A stretch of DNA of 38,012 bases from DATFRX01 sp035630615 (lineage in GTDB: Bacteria > Actinomycetota > Actinomycetes > Propionibacteriales > Nocardioidaceae). A program made the position numbers and the translations under genes. Below are positions 23,624-31,986 of the stretch, in pieces. The DNA lies in NCBI GenBank assembly GCA_035630615.1, contig DASQKI010000103.1:1-38012 (forward strand), read 5' to 3'. The stretch's first letter is position 1; each line of letters opens with the position of its first letter. Under the pieces are notes generated by a model. It saw nothing but the letters and a program-made list of their open reading frames with translations, had not been told where the DNA came from and made no database searches.

Positions 23624-24343
23624 GTGGAGCGGATCGCCCATTACGGCGTCGAGCCGTCCTCGTTGGACGCGCCCGCAGGTGCCGATGTCATCGGGGTCGC
23701 GTTGTTGCATCCCAAGCAGGCTCTGGTCGACGCGCTGGAGGTCTTGCTCGCCCCGCAACCGGACATCGAGGTCGTGGCGGCCCATACCGACCTCGACTGG
23801 ATCCGGCTGGCGGTGTCCGCCGGCGACGTCAACGTCTTGCTGATCGACGGAAACGACCATGCCGACGATCCCCCGGTCATCGAGGAGCTGCGGAGTGCTT
23901 CGGCCGGCCTCGGTGTCGTCGTCATCGCCGACGCCGACGAGAGCGCGACGCTGTCCGAAGCGGTGCGCGCCGGCGTCCGCGGCTGGGTTGGCCGGGATGC
24001 GTCGGTCGACGATCTCGTCCAGGTCATCAGGGGCGTCCATCGCGGCGAGACCTGGTTCCCGCCGGCCGTCGCGACGAAGCTGTTGGACTCCTTGCTCGGC
24101 GAGGAACGGTTGCGACGCCAGGCGTGGGGAGAGCTGGAGTCTCTGTCCAGCCGGGAGCTCGAGGTGCTGCGCTGCCTCATGAACGGGCTGACCCGCCAGC
24201 AGATCGCCGAGCGGTTTGTCTTGTCGCCGCACACCGTCCGCACCCACGTCAACAACCTGCTCCGCAAGCTCAACGTGCACAGCACACTGGCGGCCGTTTC
24301 GATCGCTCGCCAGGCGGGTCTGAGCGAGGGCGAAAAGGACTAG
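23624..24343 (+). CDS. LuxR-type regulator with a degenerate receiver domain
   Basis: This 239-residue protein is built like its upstream neighbour: a receiver-like domain (about 22-145) and a LuxR helix-turn-helix (about 172-230, LSSRELEVLRCLMNGLTRQQ and TVRTHVNNLLRKLNVHS). The acidic pocket near the first strand is replaced (VALLHPKQ), and the conserved lysine is arginine (WVGRDAS), while an aspartate at the phosphorylation position (Asp75 in LLIDGND) remains. Phosphotransfer is therefore doubtful, and it may act constitutively, by ligand, or as a partner of the first regulator. GTG start two bases after the previous stop. Confidence 0.83.
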   Translation: MERIAHYGVEPSSLDAPAGADVIGVALLHPKQALVDALEVLLAPQPDIEVVAAHTDLDWIRLAVSAGDVNVLLIDGNDHADDPPVIEELRSASAGLGVVVIADADESATLSEAVRAGVRGWVGRDASVDDLVQVIRGVHRGETWFPPAVATKLLDSLLGEERLRRQAWGELESLSSRELEVLRCLMNGLTRQQIAERFVLSPHTVRTHVNNLLRKLNVHSTLAAVSIARQAGLSEGEKD

Positions 24344-24449
24344 CTCGTGTGGCGTAGTCGATCTCACCACTTCGGCTGATTCGGCTCCGGAGGATCGTCC
24401 CTAGATTCGCAAGTATCCAGCAACCGTGTGACATGTACCGAGGGACCAT

Positions 24450-25628
24450 ATGGAGATCGACAGCGTGCCGTTTTCGCGTCCGGTGATCGTTCCGGAAGCC
24501 ATCGAGGCGGCGCAGCGCGTTCTCGGGTCTGGGTGGGTCACAACCGGGCCGGAGTGCGAAGCGTTCGAGCGCGAGTTCGCTGCCCGGGTCGGCGCCGAGC
24601 ACGCGGTCGCGGTCTCTTCGTGTACGGCCGCGATCGAGCTGGCGTTGCGCGGCCTGCATCTGCCGCACGGCGCGAAGGTCTTGACTCCGGCCGTGACGTT
24701 TTGCGGCGCCGTGACCGCGATCGTCCATGCCGGGCTGACCCCCGTCCTCGTCGACGTCGACCCCGCCACGGCTGCCGTCTCGCCGGAGACCTGCGCCGCG
24801 GCGGCACGTGCCTGTGGCGGCGCAGACGCGATGGTCGTGATGCACTTCGCCGGCTTCCCGTCGCCCGTGGGCGAGCTCGCCGAGGCCGCCGGGTTGTCGT
24901 TGTCCGAGGTCGTCGAGGACGCCGCGCACGCGCTCGCCACCTGGGTGGGGGATCGTCCCGTCGGTGGCATCTCGCGGGCCGCCTGCTTCAGCTTCTACGC
25001 CACCAAGAACCTGCCGATCGGTGAAGGCGGCATGGTGACGACGGACGACGCCGACCTCGCGGCCTGGTTGCGCAGCGCCCGGTTGCACGGAATGTCGGCG
25101 GACGCGTGGCGCCGATACGCCCCGGGCGGATCGTGGCGCTACACCGTCGTCGAGGGCGGCCTCAAGGCCAACCTCCCCGACATGATGGCGGCGATCGGCC
25201 GCGCCCAGCTGACATATCTGGACCGGTGGCAGCGGCGGCGTGAGCGGATCGCAGAGCGCTACACGGCGGGGCTGGCCGGCGTTGCGGACCTGGAGCTGCC
25301 GTCGCTGCCCGCTCGCGGGCGGCACGCGTGGCATCTCTACGTCGTCCGGGTGAAGCCCGGCTTCGGCCTCGACCGCGACACGCTGGCGACGCGGCTTGCC
25401 GATCGCGGCATCGGGACATCGGTGCACTTCATCCCCGTGCACCACATGCCGTACTTCCAACGGGTGGCAGAGGTGCCGACAGGTGGGCTCCCCGGGGCGG
25501 ACGCCGTGTTCGGTGAGCTGCTGTCCCTGCCGATGCACCAGGCCATGGGCGATGACGAAGTGGATTACGTGTGTGCCGCGCTCAGCGAAGCACGGCACAC
25601 CGTCGGCTCCGAGGAGGTCGTGTTGTGA
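24450..25628 (+). CDS. DegT/DnrJ/EryC1-family sugar aminotransferase
   Basis: This 392-residue PLP-dependent enzyme of the family moves an amino group onto a keto-sugar nucleotide. The PLP-lysine is Lys186 in SFYATKNLPIGEGG; Asp157 and His160 in VEDAAHA contact the cofactor. SSCTAAIELAL (about 56-66) is the phosphate-binding segment. The ATG follows GAGGG. The next gene encodes an NDP-sugar 4,6-dehydratase and overlaps its stop (GTGA), so the pair probably makes a 4-amino-4,6-dideoxy sugar nucleotide for the polysaccharide. The exact sugar cannot be told. Confidence 0.9.
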   Translation: MEIDSVPFSRPVIVPEAIEAAQRVLGSGWVTTGPECEAFEREFAARVGAEHAVAVSSCTAAIELALRGLHLPHGAKVLTPAVTFCGAVTAIVHAGLTPVLVDVDPATAAVSPETCAAAARACGGADAMVVMHFAGFPSPVGELAEAAGLSLSEVVEDAAHALATWVGDRPVGGISRAACFSFYATKNLPIGEGGMVTTDDADLAAWLRSARLHGMSADAWRRYAPGGSWRYTVVEGGLKANLPDMMAAIGRAQLTYLDRWQRRRERIAERYTAGLAGVADLELPSLPARGRHAWHLYVVRVKPGFGLDRDTLATRLADRGIGTSVHFIPVHHMPYFQRVAEVPTGGLPGADAVFGELLSLPMHQAMGDDEVDYVCAALSEARHTVGSEEVVL

Positions 25629-27112
25629 CAGGTCTCAACGGTCATCGGCTACCGCGCCAACGGGGGATGCCGAGGCAACTCCTGCGCACCGTCGTCGTCG
25701 GGGCCGGCGTCGCCGGTCGCGCGCTCGCCCGCGACCTGGACGCCGCGCCAGAGTTCGGGTTGAAACCGGTGGGCTTCGTCGACGACGACCCGGCCAAGCC
25801 GGGAACCACTGACCTTCCGGTGCTCGGCACACTCGGCGAGTTGACCGAGGTCGCGTTGGAGCACACCGTCGACGTCGTCGTCCTGGCGATCCCGCGTCTC
25901 GACCCCGAGATCTTCCGCCAGGTCGCTGCGTCGGCCGCGGCGGCCGGCGCAACCGTGCGCTACCTTCCGTCGTTCGTGGCCGCGCTCGAACGCGCCGTTG
26001 TCGGCAGCGACATGCGGTGGCTCGACGTCGGTCGGTTGATCGGCCGTGACGAGATCAACGTGGTGAGCGCGGCCGCCGGCGCAATCATTGAAAATCGCCG
26101 AGTCCTCGTGACCGGGGCCGGGGGATCGATCGGCAGCGAACTGTGCCGACAGGTCTTCGGCTTTGGCCCCAAGCGTCTGGTGATGCTGGATCACGACGAG
26201 TCCAACCTGCATCGACTCCAACTCGAGCTGTGGGGGACCGGACTGCTCGACAGCGAAGACTGCGTCGTCGCGGACATTCGCGACCGAGGGCGGATCGACC
26301 AGGTCTTCGCCGAGACCCAGCCCGACGTCGTCTTCCACGCCGCCGCACACAAGCATCTGCCGCTGCTCGAGCGACACCCGTGCGAAGCGGTCAAGACCAA
26401 TGTCCGCGGGACCGAAAACGTGCTGTGGGCGGCGATTCGGCATCACGCCGAACGCTTCATCCTGATCTCGACCGACAAGGCGGCCGACCCGACGTCGGTG
26501 CTGGGCGCATCTAAGCGGTTGGCCGAGATTTTGGTCCAGCAGGAGGCGGGCAGTGAGACCCGCCTGGCGTCCGTCCGCTTCGGCAACGTCCTGGGTAGCC
26601 GTGGATCGCTGCTGTCCGTGCTGTCGGAGCAGATCAGCAGCGGCATCCCCGTGACGGTCACCCATCCCGACATGACGCGGTTCTTCATGACGATCGAGGA
26701 GGCGGCCGGCCTGGTGATCGAGGCCGCTCGGCTCGCCGGCGACGGTGAGACCTTCATCCTCGACATGGGCGAGCCCGTGCGGATCGTCGACATCGTCCAC
26801 GCGTTTGCGAATCTCATCCATCGTCCGGATGTCGACATCCAGTACACCGGGATGCGCGACGGCGAGAAGCTCTCGGAGACGCTGTTTTGCGAGCACGAAC
26901 AACCGGTGTTGACCGAGCATCCGCAGATCTATCGATCCGACGGCGCGGCGCAAATCCCAAGCTTCCGTCGGCTGCTTCGTGGGCTCTACGACGCCGCGGA
27001 GGCTAACGACCGCGACGGCGTGCGCTCGCAGCTTCGTGACCTGCTGCCCGAATATCGACCGGCCGCGGCCGAGGTGCCGGCCATGGCCGCGCCCTACGCG
27101 GACGATTACTGA
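25625..27112 (+). CDS. Soluble FlaA1/CapD-like NDP-sugar 4,6-dehydratase
   Basis: This 495-residue protein has two Rossmann domains. The first (about 20-135, TVVVGAGVAGRALARDL) corresponds to the nucleotide-binding part of long PglF/CapD/WbpM proteins. The second (from about 158) is the catalytic extended-SDR domain with VTGAGGSIGSE (162-172), STDKAADPT (282-290) and GASKR (294-298). That domain removes water from UDP-GlcNAc-type substrates. The four N-terminal transmembrane helices of typical long family members are absent, so it would be cytosolic. GTG 25625 is chosen for GAGGAGG seven bases upstream and the GTGA overlap; ATG 25667 is an alternative. Confidence 0.88.
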   Translation: MTGLNGHRLPRQRGMPRQLLRTVVVGAGVAGRALARDLDAAPEFGLKPVGFVDDDPAKPGTTDLPVLGTLGELTEVALEHTVDVVVLAIPRLDPEIFRQVAASAAAAGATVRYLPSFVAALERAVVGSDMRWLDVGRLIGRDEINVVSAAAGAIIENRRVLVTGAGGSIGSELCRQVFGFGPKRLVMLDHDESNLHRLQLELWGTGLLDSEDCVVADIRDRGRIDQVFAETQPDVVFHAAAHKHLPLLERHPCEAVKTNVRGTENVLWAAIRHHAERFILISTDKAADPTSVLGASKRLAEILVQQEAGSETRLASVRFGNVLGSRGSLLSVLSEQISSGIPVTVTHPDMTRFFMTIEEAAGLVIEAARLAGDGETFILDMGEPVRIVDIVHAFANLIHRPDVDIQYTGMRDGEKLSETLFCEHEQPVLTEHPQIYRSDGAAQIPSFRRLLRGLYDAAEANDRDGVRSQLRDLLPEYRPAAAEVPAMAAPYADDY

Positions 27113-28047
27113 TGGCCGGCCTTGTGACGGGCGAACAGGTGCGTCTAGAAGGATTCCTCGCCGCCGCCCAGGTGACTGTCCTCGACGTGACGCGGGGGGC
27201 GGTGACCGGTACGCGTCGTCTCCTGGTCGGCTTTCCGGAGTCGTTTCGGGTCGAGTACGTGGTGGCCGTTCCGGATCACGCCGAGGCGGCCGTCGCTGTC
27301 GACGGAGAAGTTCGGATATTGACCGAGGTTCGGGCCAGGACGACGCCACCGGTGCAGTCGACCTTGCCCGAGGTCGTCGCGTTCACCGCGATCGATGATC
27401 GACCGGCCGTTGTCTTCTCGGCGCCGGGCACCCCACCGCCGCGACTGGCGAGTCAGCCCCCGCTACCGGACTACCTCGCGGCGATGACGGTGTGGCTCAA
27501 CGCGTTGTGGAGGAGCACGCAGGGTCTTGTCGGGCCGGTCGACCTCGGCCGCTACGCCGCCGACGAGATGCTCGCTCGCTATGCCGGGTCGCGGCGGCTG
27601 GCCCCGGTGCTCGGTGCGGTCTACGACGCCCGCCGACGGGTCGCCCGGCTGCACTCGCGTCGTACGGCCGTGCACGGCTGCCTTTGCGTGGCGCACACCT
27701 ACGTGGCCGATGATGCCGTCGTCAGCGTTGACGACTGGAGCCTCGGAGCCGTCAGCGGAGAGTCGCTGAATGACGTCGGAGGGCTCGCCGTTCGTATCGC
27801 GGGGGCGCGCCTTCCCGAAGTCTTGACCGGCCAAACCCCTTTTGCCCAGACGATCCGCGACTTCGTGATAAGCGGGCTCGCCGGCGCCGACCTACCGCCG
27901 ACGCGCTGGTGCGACGTACTGATCCTCGCTCAGGCCGAACGTGCCATGGGAGCGGTCGAGTACGGAGTCGTGGACGAGATCGGGCTGCTCGCGAGGGCCG
28001 TGCGGGCCCTGCCGGCAGCGCCAGACGAACCGGAGGCAGCCTCATGA
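27112..28047 (+). CDS. Degenerate aminoglycoside-phosphotransferase-like protein
   Basis: This 311-residue protein is of uncertain function. The second half resembles the C-lobe of APH/choline-kinase-like phosphotransferases: AVHGCLCVAHTYV (186-198) aligns with the catalytic loop HGDxxxxNxxV, and VVSVDDWSLG (203-212) with the metal-binding loop of the type VIDWE. The catalytic Asp is Cys190 and the metal-binding Asn is His195, while Asp207/Asp208 keep the second loop. The N-lobe is weakly conserved and no ATP-lysine stands out. It may be a pseudokinase or a sugar-binding/regulatory protein. It shares a base with the dehydratase stop and overlaps the epimerase start, so it is a full member of the operon. 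Confidence 0.55.
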   Translation: MAGLVTGEQVRLEGFLAAAQVTVLDVTRGAVTGTRRLLVGFPESFRVEYVVAVPDHAEAAVAVDGEVRILTEVRARTTPPVQSTLPEVVAFTAIDDRPAVVFSAPGTPPPRLASQPPLPDYLAAMTVWLNALWRSTQGLVGPVDLGRYAADEMLARYAGSRRLAPVLGAVYDARRRVARLHSRRTAVHGCLCVAHTYVADDAVVSVDDWSLGAVSGESLNDVGGLAVRIAGARLPEVLTGQTPFAQTIRDFVISGLAGADLPPTRWCDVLILAQAERAMGAVEYGVVDEIGLLARAVRALPAAPDEPEAAS

Positions 28048-28991
28048 AAGCCCTTGTGACCGGAGCCGCCGGATTCGTCGGCTCGCACCTGTGTGAGCGG
28101 TTGTTGGACCAAGGCGACGAGGTCGCCGGCATCGACTGCTTCAACGACTACTACAGCCCACGCCGCAAAGAGGCGAACGTCGCCGCGCTCGTCGACCGGC
28201 CCGGTTTCACGCTGCAGCGAGTCGACCTGCTGTCGGCGCCGTTGACGACGTTGCTCGACAACATCGACGTCGTCTACCACCTCGCCGGCCAGCCCGGTGT
28301 CCGGTCCTCGTGGGGTCGGGACTTCGACCCGTACGTGCAGCGCAACGTCGTCGCAACGCAGCGGCTGCTCGAAGCGGCCCGTGAGGTGTCGCTGTGGAAG
28401 CTCGTGTACGCGTCGAGTTCGTCGGTCTACGGCAACGCCGCGACGTACCCGACGACGGAGACCCTTCGGCCCGAGCCGGTTTCGCCGTACGGCGTCACGA
28501 AGCTCGCCGCCGAGCACCTGTGCGAACTCTACCGGGTCACGTCCGGTGTGCCGACCGTGTCGCTGCGCCTGTTCACGGTGTACGGCCCGCGGCAGCGGCC
28601 CGACATGGCGTTCTTCCGCATCGTCAACGCGGCGCTGCGCGGCGAGCCGTTCTTGCTCTACGGCGACGGCGAGCAGAGCCGCGACTTCACCTACGTCGAC
28701 GACGTCACCACGGCGATGCGGCTCGCCGCCCTGTCGCCTTGGACCGGCGTCGCCAACATCGGAGGCGGCTCGCGGACGACGATGAACCAGGTCATCGACA
28801 CGGTGTCCGCGTTGGCTCGTCCGCTCGACATCGTCCGGCTGCAGTCGCAGCGCGGCGACGTCCGACACACCGCCGCCGACACGACAGTCGCCCGCGAGGC
28901 CTTCGGCTATGCGCCGTCGGTGTCGCTGAAGGACGGGCTCGCTCGCATGGTCGAAGCGGCGGACTACGCGTTCGCCCTCGACGAGGTCTAG
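28044..28991 (+). CDS. NAD-dependent sugar epimerase, UDP-glucuronate 4-epimerase-like
   Basis: This 315-residue extended SDR enzyme has TGAAGFVGSH (6-15) binding NAD and the catalytic Ser cluster in YASSSSVYGN (122-131) with Tyr149-xxx-Lys153 in SPYGVTKLAAEH. The stretch FNDYYSPRRKEAN (33-45) is the loop typical of UDP-glucuronate 4-epimerases (NDYYDP). SRDFTYVDD is also present. The ATG overlaps the previous gene in ATGA; the open frame extends further upstream but without family similarity. Likely makes UDP-galacturonate or a related sugar for the polysaccharide; UDP-GlcNAc/glucose epimerisation is possible. Confidence 0.88.
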   Translation: MKALVTGAAGFVGSHLCERLLDQGDEVAGIDCFNDYYSPRRKEANVAALVDRPGFTLQRVDLLSAPLTTLLDNIDVVYHLAGQPGVRSSWGRDFDPYVQRNVVATQRLLEAAREVSLWKLVYASSSSVYGNAATYPTTETLRPEPVSPYGVTKLAAEHLCELYRVTSGVPTVSLRLFTVYGPRQRPDMAFFRIVNAALRGEPFLLYGDGEQSRDFTYVDDVTTAMRLAALSPWTGVANIGGGSRTTMNQVIDTVSALARPLDIVRLQSQRGDVRHTAADTTVAREAFGYAPSVSLKDGLARMVEAADYAFALDEV

Positions 28992-29000
28992 GAGACGACA

Positions 29001-30302
29001 ATGGATGCGTTGTGGCCGGCGGCCCCGCCACCGGTGGTGAGTCGAGACGCCCTTCCCGAGCAGCCGGTCCTGCCCAAGGTGAAGGTGCTCCATGTCATCA
29101 CGCGATTCATCGGCGGCTCGGGCGGCAATACGTTGCTCTCGGCCAGTGGCATGGACGAAGACCGCTACGAGACGTGGGTGGCGGCGATGCCGGGCGGCCC
29201 GCTGTGGGAGCTCGCCGAGCGGGACGGGGTTCGCACCGCGCATGTGCGACACATGCGCGAGCGGATCGCACCATGGCAAGACGTGCTCGCCTGTGTCGAG
29301 CTGATCAGGCTGATGCGTCGCGAGCGGTTCACCGTCGTGCACACGCATTGCTCCAAGGCCGGGTTGATCGCTCGCGTCGCGGCCCGGATCGCCGGTGTGC
29401 CGGTCGTCGTGCACACCTTCCATCTGTTCGCTGCGCACGACGGCCTTTCGCGCTCGCGACGCTGGCTCTATCTCGCGCTTGATCGGTGTGTGCGGCGCTT
29501 TGCTCACCGCTACCTGGCGGTCGCTCCTCGGGTCGCCTGGGAGGCCGTCGAGCAGCGGCTCGCCCCACCCGGATCGGCCCAAGTGGTGCCGTCGGCCGTC
29601 GACCTCAGCGGCGTGCCGGTCGACTCCGACCCAGCTGTACGCGTCGAGCTCGGTATCCCGGACGGCGCTCGCGTCGTCGGCACCGTGGGACGGATCGTCG
29701 CGCAGAAGGCGCCGATCGATTTCGTCCGAATGGCCGCGCGGGTCCGTGCCGAGCGCCCCGACACGGAGTTCGTCATGGTCGGTGACACCACGCTCGAGAG
29801 CGCGTCGCTGGAGCAGGAGACCCGGCGCGAGGCGGAACGGCTCGGTGTGCCGATTCGGTTCACCGGCTTTCGCGCCGACGCTCCACGGGTCGCCGCCGCG
29901 TTCGACGTCTACGTGGTGCCGTCCCATTACGAGGGCCTCGGCCGCGCGGTCACCGAGGCGATGGCGTCCGGTCGGCCCGTGGTCGCCACCGCCGTCAACG
30001 GTGTCCCGGACCTCGTCGAGCCAGGGGCGACCGGGTTGCTCGCGCGCCCGGGCGACCCGGAGTCCCTGGCGACGTCGGTGGTGTGGCTGCTGGACCATCC
30101 CGATGAGGCGCGTGCGATGGGGCGTCAGGGCCGGGAGCGAGTACGCCGGCACTTCGACCAGGCGGTGATGTGCGACGCCCTCGACGCGGTCTATCGCGAC
30201 CTGCTCGGCCTCCCCGAGTTGCCGGCGGTGTCGGTCGAGGTACGCGTCGCGGCTCCCGAGCCGTCCCTTGACCTGAACGGGCGCACATGGATCCCCGTAT
30301 AA
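29001..30302 (+). CDS. GT4-family glycosyltransferase
   Basis: This 433-residue retaining glycosyltransferase of the GT-B fold has an N-terminal domain starting at KVKVLHVITRFIGGSGGNT with the acceptor-side glycine loop. The C-terminal donor domain has GRIVAQKAPIDF, VPSHYEGLGRAVTEAMASG with the paired glutamates (E-x7-E), and VNGVPDLVEPGATG. Probably transfers a sugar onto the lipid-linked repeat unit on the cytosolic side of the membrane. Ribosome-binding GGAG lies seven bases before the ATG. It ends ~110 bases before the flippase gene, the largest gap within the cluster. Confidence 0.92.
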   Translation: MDALWPAAPPPVVSRDALPEQPVLPKVKVLHVITRFIGGSGGNTLLSASGMDEDRYETWVAAMPGGPLWELAERDGVRTAHVRHMRERIAPWQDVLACVELIRLMRRERFTVVHTHCSKAGLIARVAARIAGVPVVVHTFHLFAAHDGLSRSRRWLYLALDRCVRRFAHRYLAVAPRVAWEAVEQRLAPPGSAQVVPSAVDLSGVPVDSDPAVRVELGIPDGARVVGTVGRIVAQKAPIDFVRMAARVRAERPDTEFVMVGDTTLESASLEQETRREAERLGVPIRFTGFRADAPRVAAAFDVYVVPSHYEGLGRAVTEAMASGRPVVATAVNGVPDLVEPGATGLLARPGDPESLATSVVWLLDHPDEARAMGRQGRERVRRHFDQAVMCDALDAVYRDLLGLPELPAVSVEVRVAAPEPSLDLNGRTWIPV

Positions 30303-30414
30303 GCACGCAATTCGTCTCATCCGTTCGGCGTAGGCCAGATACGCACCGATGCTCGTGTACGGCACTCCGGCGACGCCTAAATTCGAGGTGATTGTCAGGG
30401 GGTGTACGACCTAC

Positions 30415-31986
30415 GTGGAATCCGACGAACTGACCACGGCTCAGTCGCGGCCGACCGGCCGCGACTTGACGAGTCGTGCCTCCCTGAATGCGGCCGCCGC
30501 CTTTCTCGACTACGCGGTGCGGGCCGGCGTCGAGCTGATCGTGAGCCCGCTCCTGGTCTCGGGCCTCGGTGCGCAGGTGTTCGGCGCCTGGCGCGTCCTC
30601 TGGCAGTGGTCGTCGTACGTCTGGGGCGCGAGCGGCCGGTCGGCCCAGGCACTGCAGTGGGCCATCGCCAACCGGCAGTGGACGGCGACGCCGAACGAGA
30701 AGCGCCAGCTCGTGGGCAGCGCGATCGCGGTCTGGCTGCTCTTCCTGCCGCTGCTGCTGATCGCGGGTGGACTCGGCGTCTGGCTCGGCCCGGAGTTCCT
30801 CGGTGTACCCGCCAGCGACTACACCGAGGTACGGGTCGCAGCCGCCGTCCTGGTGGTCGACTCGATGGCCGTCACCTTGCTGACCCTGCCGCGTTCGGCG
30901 CTGCAGGGCGAAAACCTCGGCTATGCGCGGATGGGCCTGTCGACCCTGATGATCGCGCTCGGCGGCGTCCTGCTCGTGCTCGCGGTCAAGCTCGACTACG
31001 GCCTGGTCGGCGTCGCCGCCGCGACTCTCACGACATCGTTGGCGACCGGCCTGGTCTTCTGGCGGATCACCCGCCGGCGGGTCCCCTGGTACGGCGTCGC
31101 CCGGCCGAGTCGGGCGCTGGTCCGGTGGTTTCTCGGGCTGTCCGCGTGGTTCCTCGGCTGGAAGTTCGTCCTCGAGGCGATGATCGCGAGCGACCTCCTC
31201 GTTCTGGCGGGATTCGCCACGCTGAGCGTGGTCGCGGCGTACGCGCTGACGAAGTTCGTCGCGGACTCGCTGAGCCAGGCGCTCGGACTGGTCGTGCAGT
31301 CGACGATCCCCGGGATCGGGGGCTACCTCGGCTCCGGTCGGCTCCGAAAGGCGGCCACGTTGCGCGGTGAGGTGATCGCGCTGGTCTGGCTGGTCGGCAC
31401 CGCCACCGGCGTCACGGTCGTGTTGTGGAACGCGTCGTTCGTCGGTCTCTGGGTCGGCGACGACCTGTTCGCCGGGTACACCGCCAACCTGCTGATCGTC
31501 ATCCTCAGTCTTCAGATCGCCATGATCAAGTCCGATACGTTCGTCATCGACGTGGCCCTGATTCCTCGGGTCAAGGTGGTGGCCGGTGTCGCGTCCGCGG
31601 TCGCGTCGATCGGCCTCGCCATCGTCGGGATCTGGGTGTTCGACGGCGGCGTCATTGGGCTCTGCCTCGGGCTGATTGCCGGCCGGCTGATCTTGGGGAT
31701 CGCCGCTCCCTGGGCGGTCGGCCGCGTGCTCGGCCAGCCGCTGGCCGGTCAGCTGCGGGCCGGGTTGAGGCCGTTCGCGGTGACCGCGGTGGTGTTCGCC
31801 GGTGCCTTGTGGGCCAGCCCTCACGTCACGGTGGACTCGTGGCTGCGCCTGGTGCCGGCGGTCGTCCTCACCGTGGTGGCCTGCGGCGTAGTCGTAGGGT
31901 TCGCCGGCCTCAGCGCCGACCAGCTACGTCGGCTGGTCATCCGCGCCCACGCGGCGGCGACCCGCCTTCGGGGGGCGCCGGCATGA
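30415..31986 (+). CDS. Wzx-like polysaccharide flippase (MATE/PST type)
   Basis: This 523-residue integral membrane protein has about 12-14 hydrophobic segments and no soluble domain, in the position of a repeat-unit flippase between a glycosyltransferase and a polymerase. Sequence similarity is low, as usual for Wzx. I chose GTG 30415 (MESDELTTAQ) because the upstream in-frame codons to ATG 30349 include many that are rare here (CCT, AAA, ATT, AGG, GGG, TGT); the AGGGGG before GTG is 12 bases away, somewhat far. The stop overlaps the polymerase start (ATGA). Confidence 0.82.
   Translation: MESDELTTAQSRPTGRDLTSRASLNAAAAFLDYAVRAGVELIVSPLLVSGLGAQVFGAWRVLWQWSSYVWGASGRSAQALQWAIANRQWTATPNEKRQLVGSAIAVWLLFLPLLLIAGGLGVWLGPEFLGVPASDYTEVRVAAAVLVVDSMAVTLLTLPRSALQGENLGYARMGLSTLMIALGGVLLVLAVKLDYGLVGVAAATLTTSLATGLVFWRITRRRVPWYGVARPSRALVRWFLGLSAWFLGWKFVLEAMIASDLLVLAGFATLSVVAAYALTKFVADSLSQALGLVVQSTIPGIGGYLGSGRLRKAATLRGEVIALVWLVGTATGVTVVLWNASFVGLWVGDDLFAGYTANLLIVILSLQIAMIKSDTFVIDVALIPRVKVVAGVASAVASIGLAIVGIWVFDGGVIGLCLGLIAGRLILGIAAPWAVGRVLGQPLAGQLRAGLRPFAVTAVVFAGALWASPHVTVDSWLRLVPAVVLTVVACGVVVGFAGLSADQLRRLVIRAHAAATRLRGAPA

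Noticed and set aside
27930..30365. 811-codon minus-strand open frame across the epimerase and glycosyltransferase genes
   Set aside because: Composition is dominated by Arg, His, Asp and Val from antisense reading; no domain is recognisable and the plus strand encodes two clear enzymes.
30349..30414. ATG 30349 as the start of the flippase gene
   Set aside because: The added codons are of types rare in this genome and no good ribosome-binding sequence precedes it; not fully excluded.
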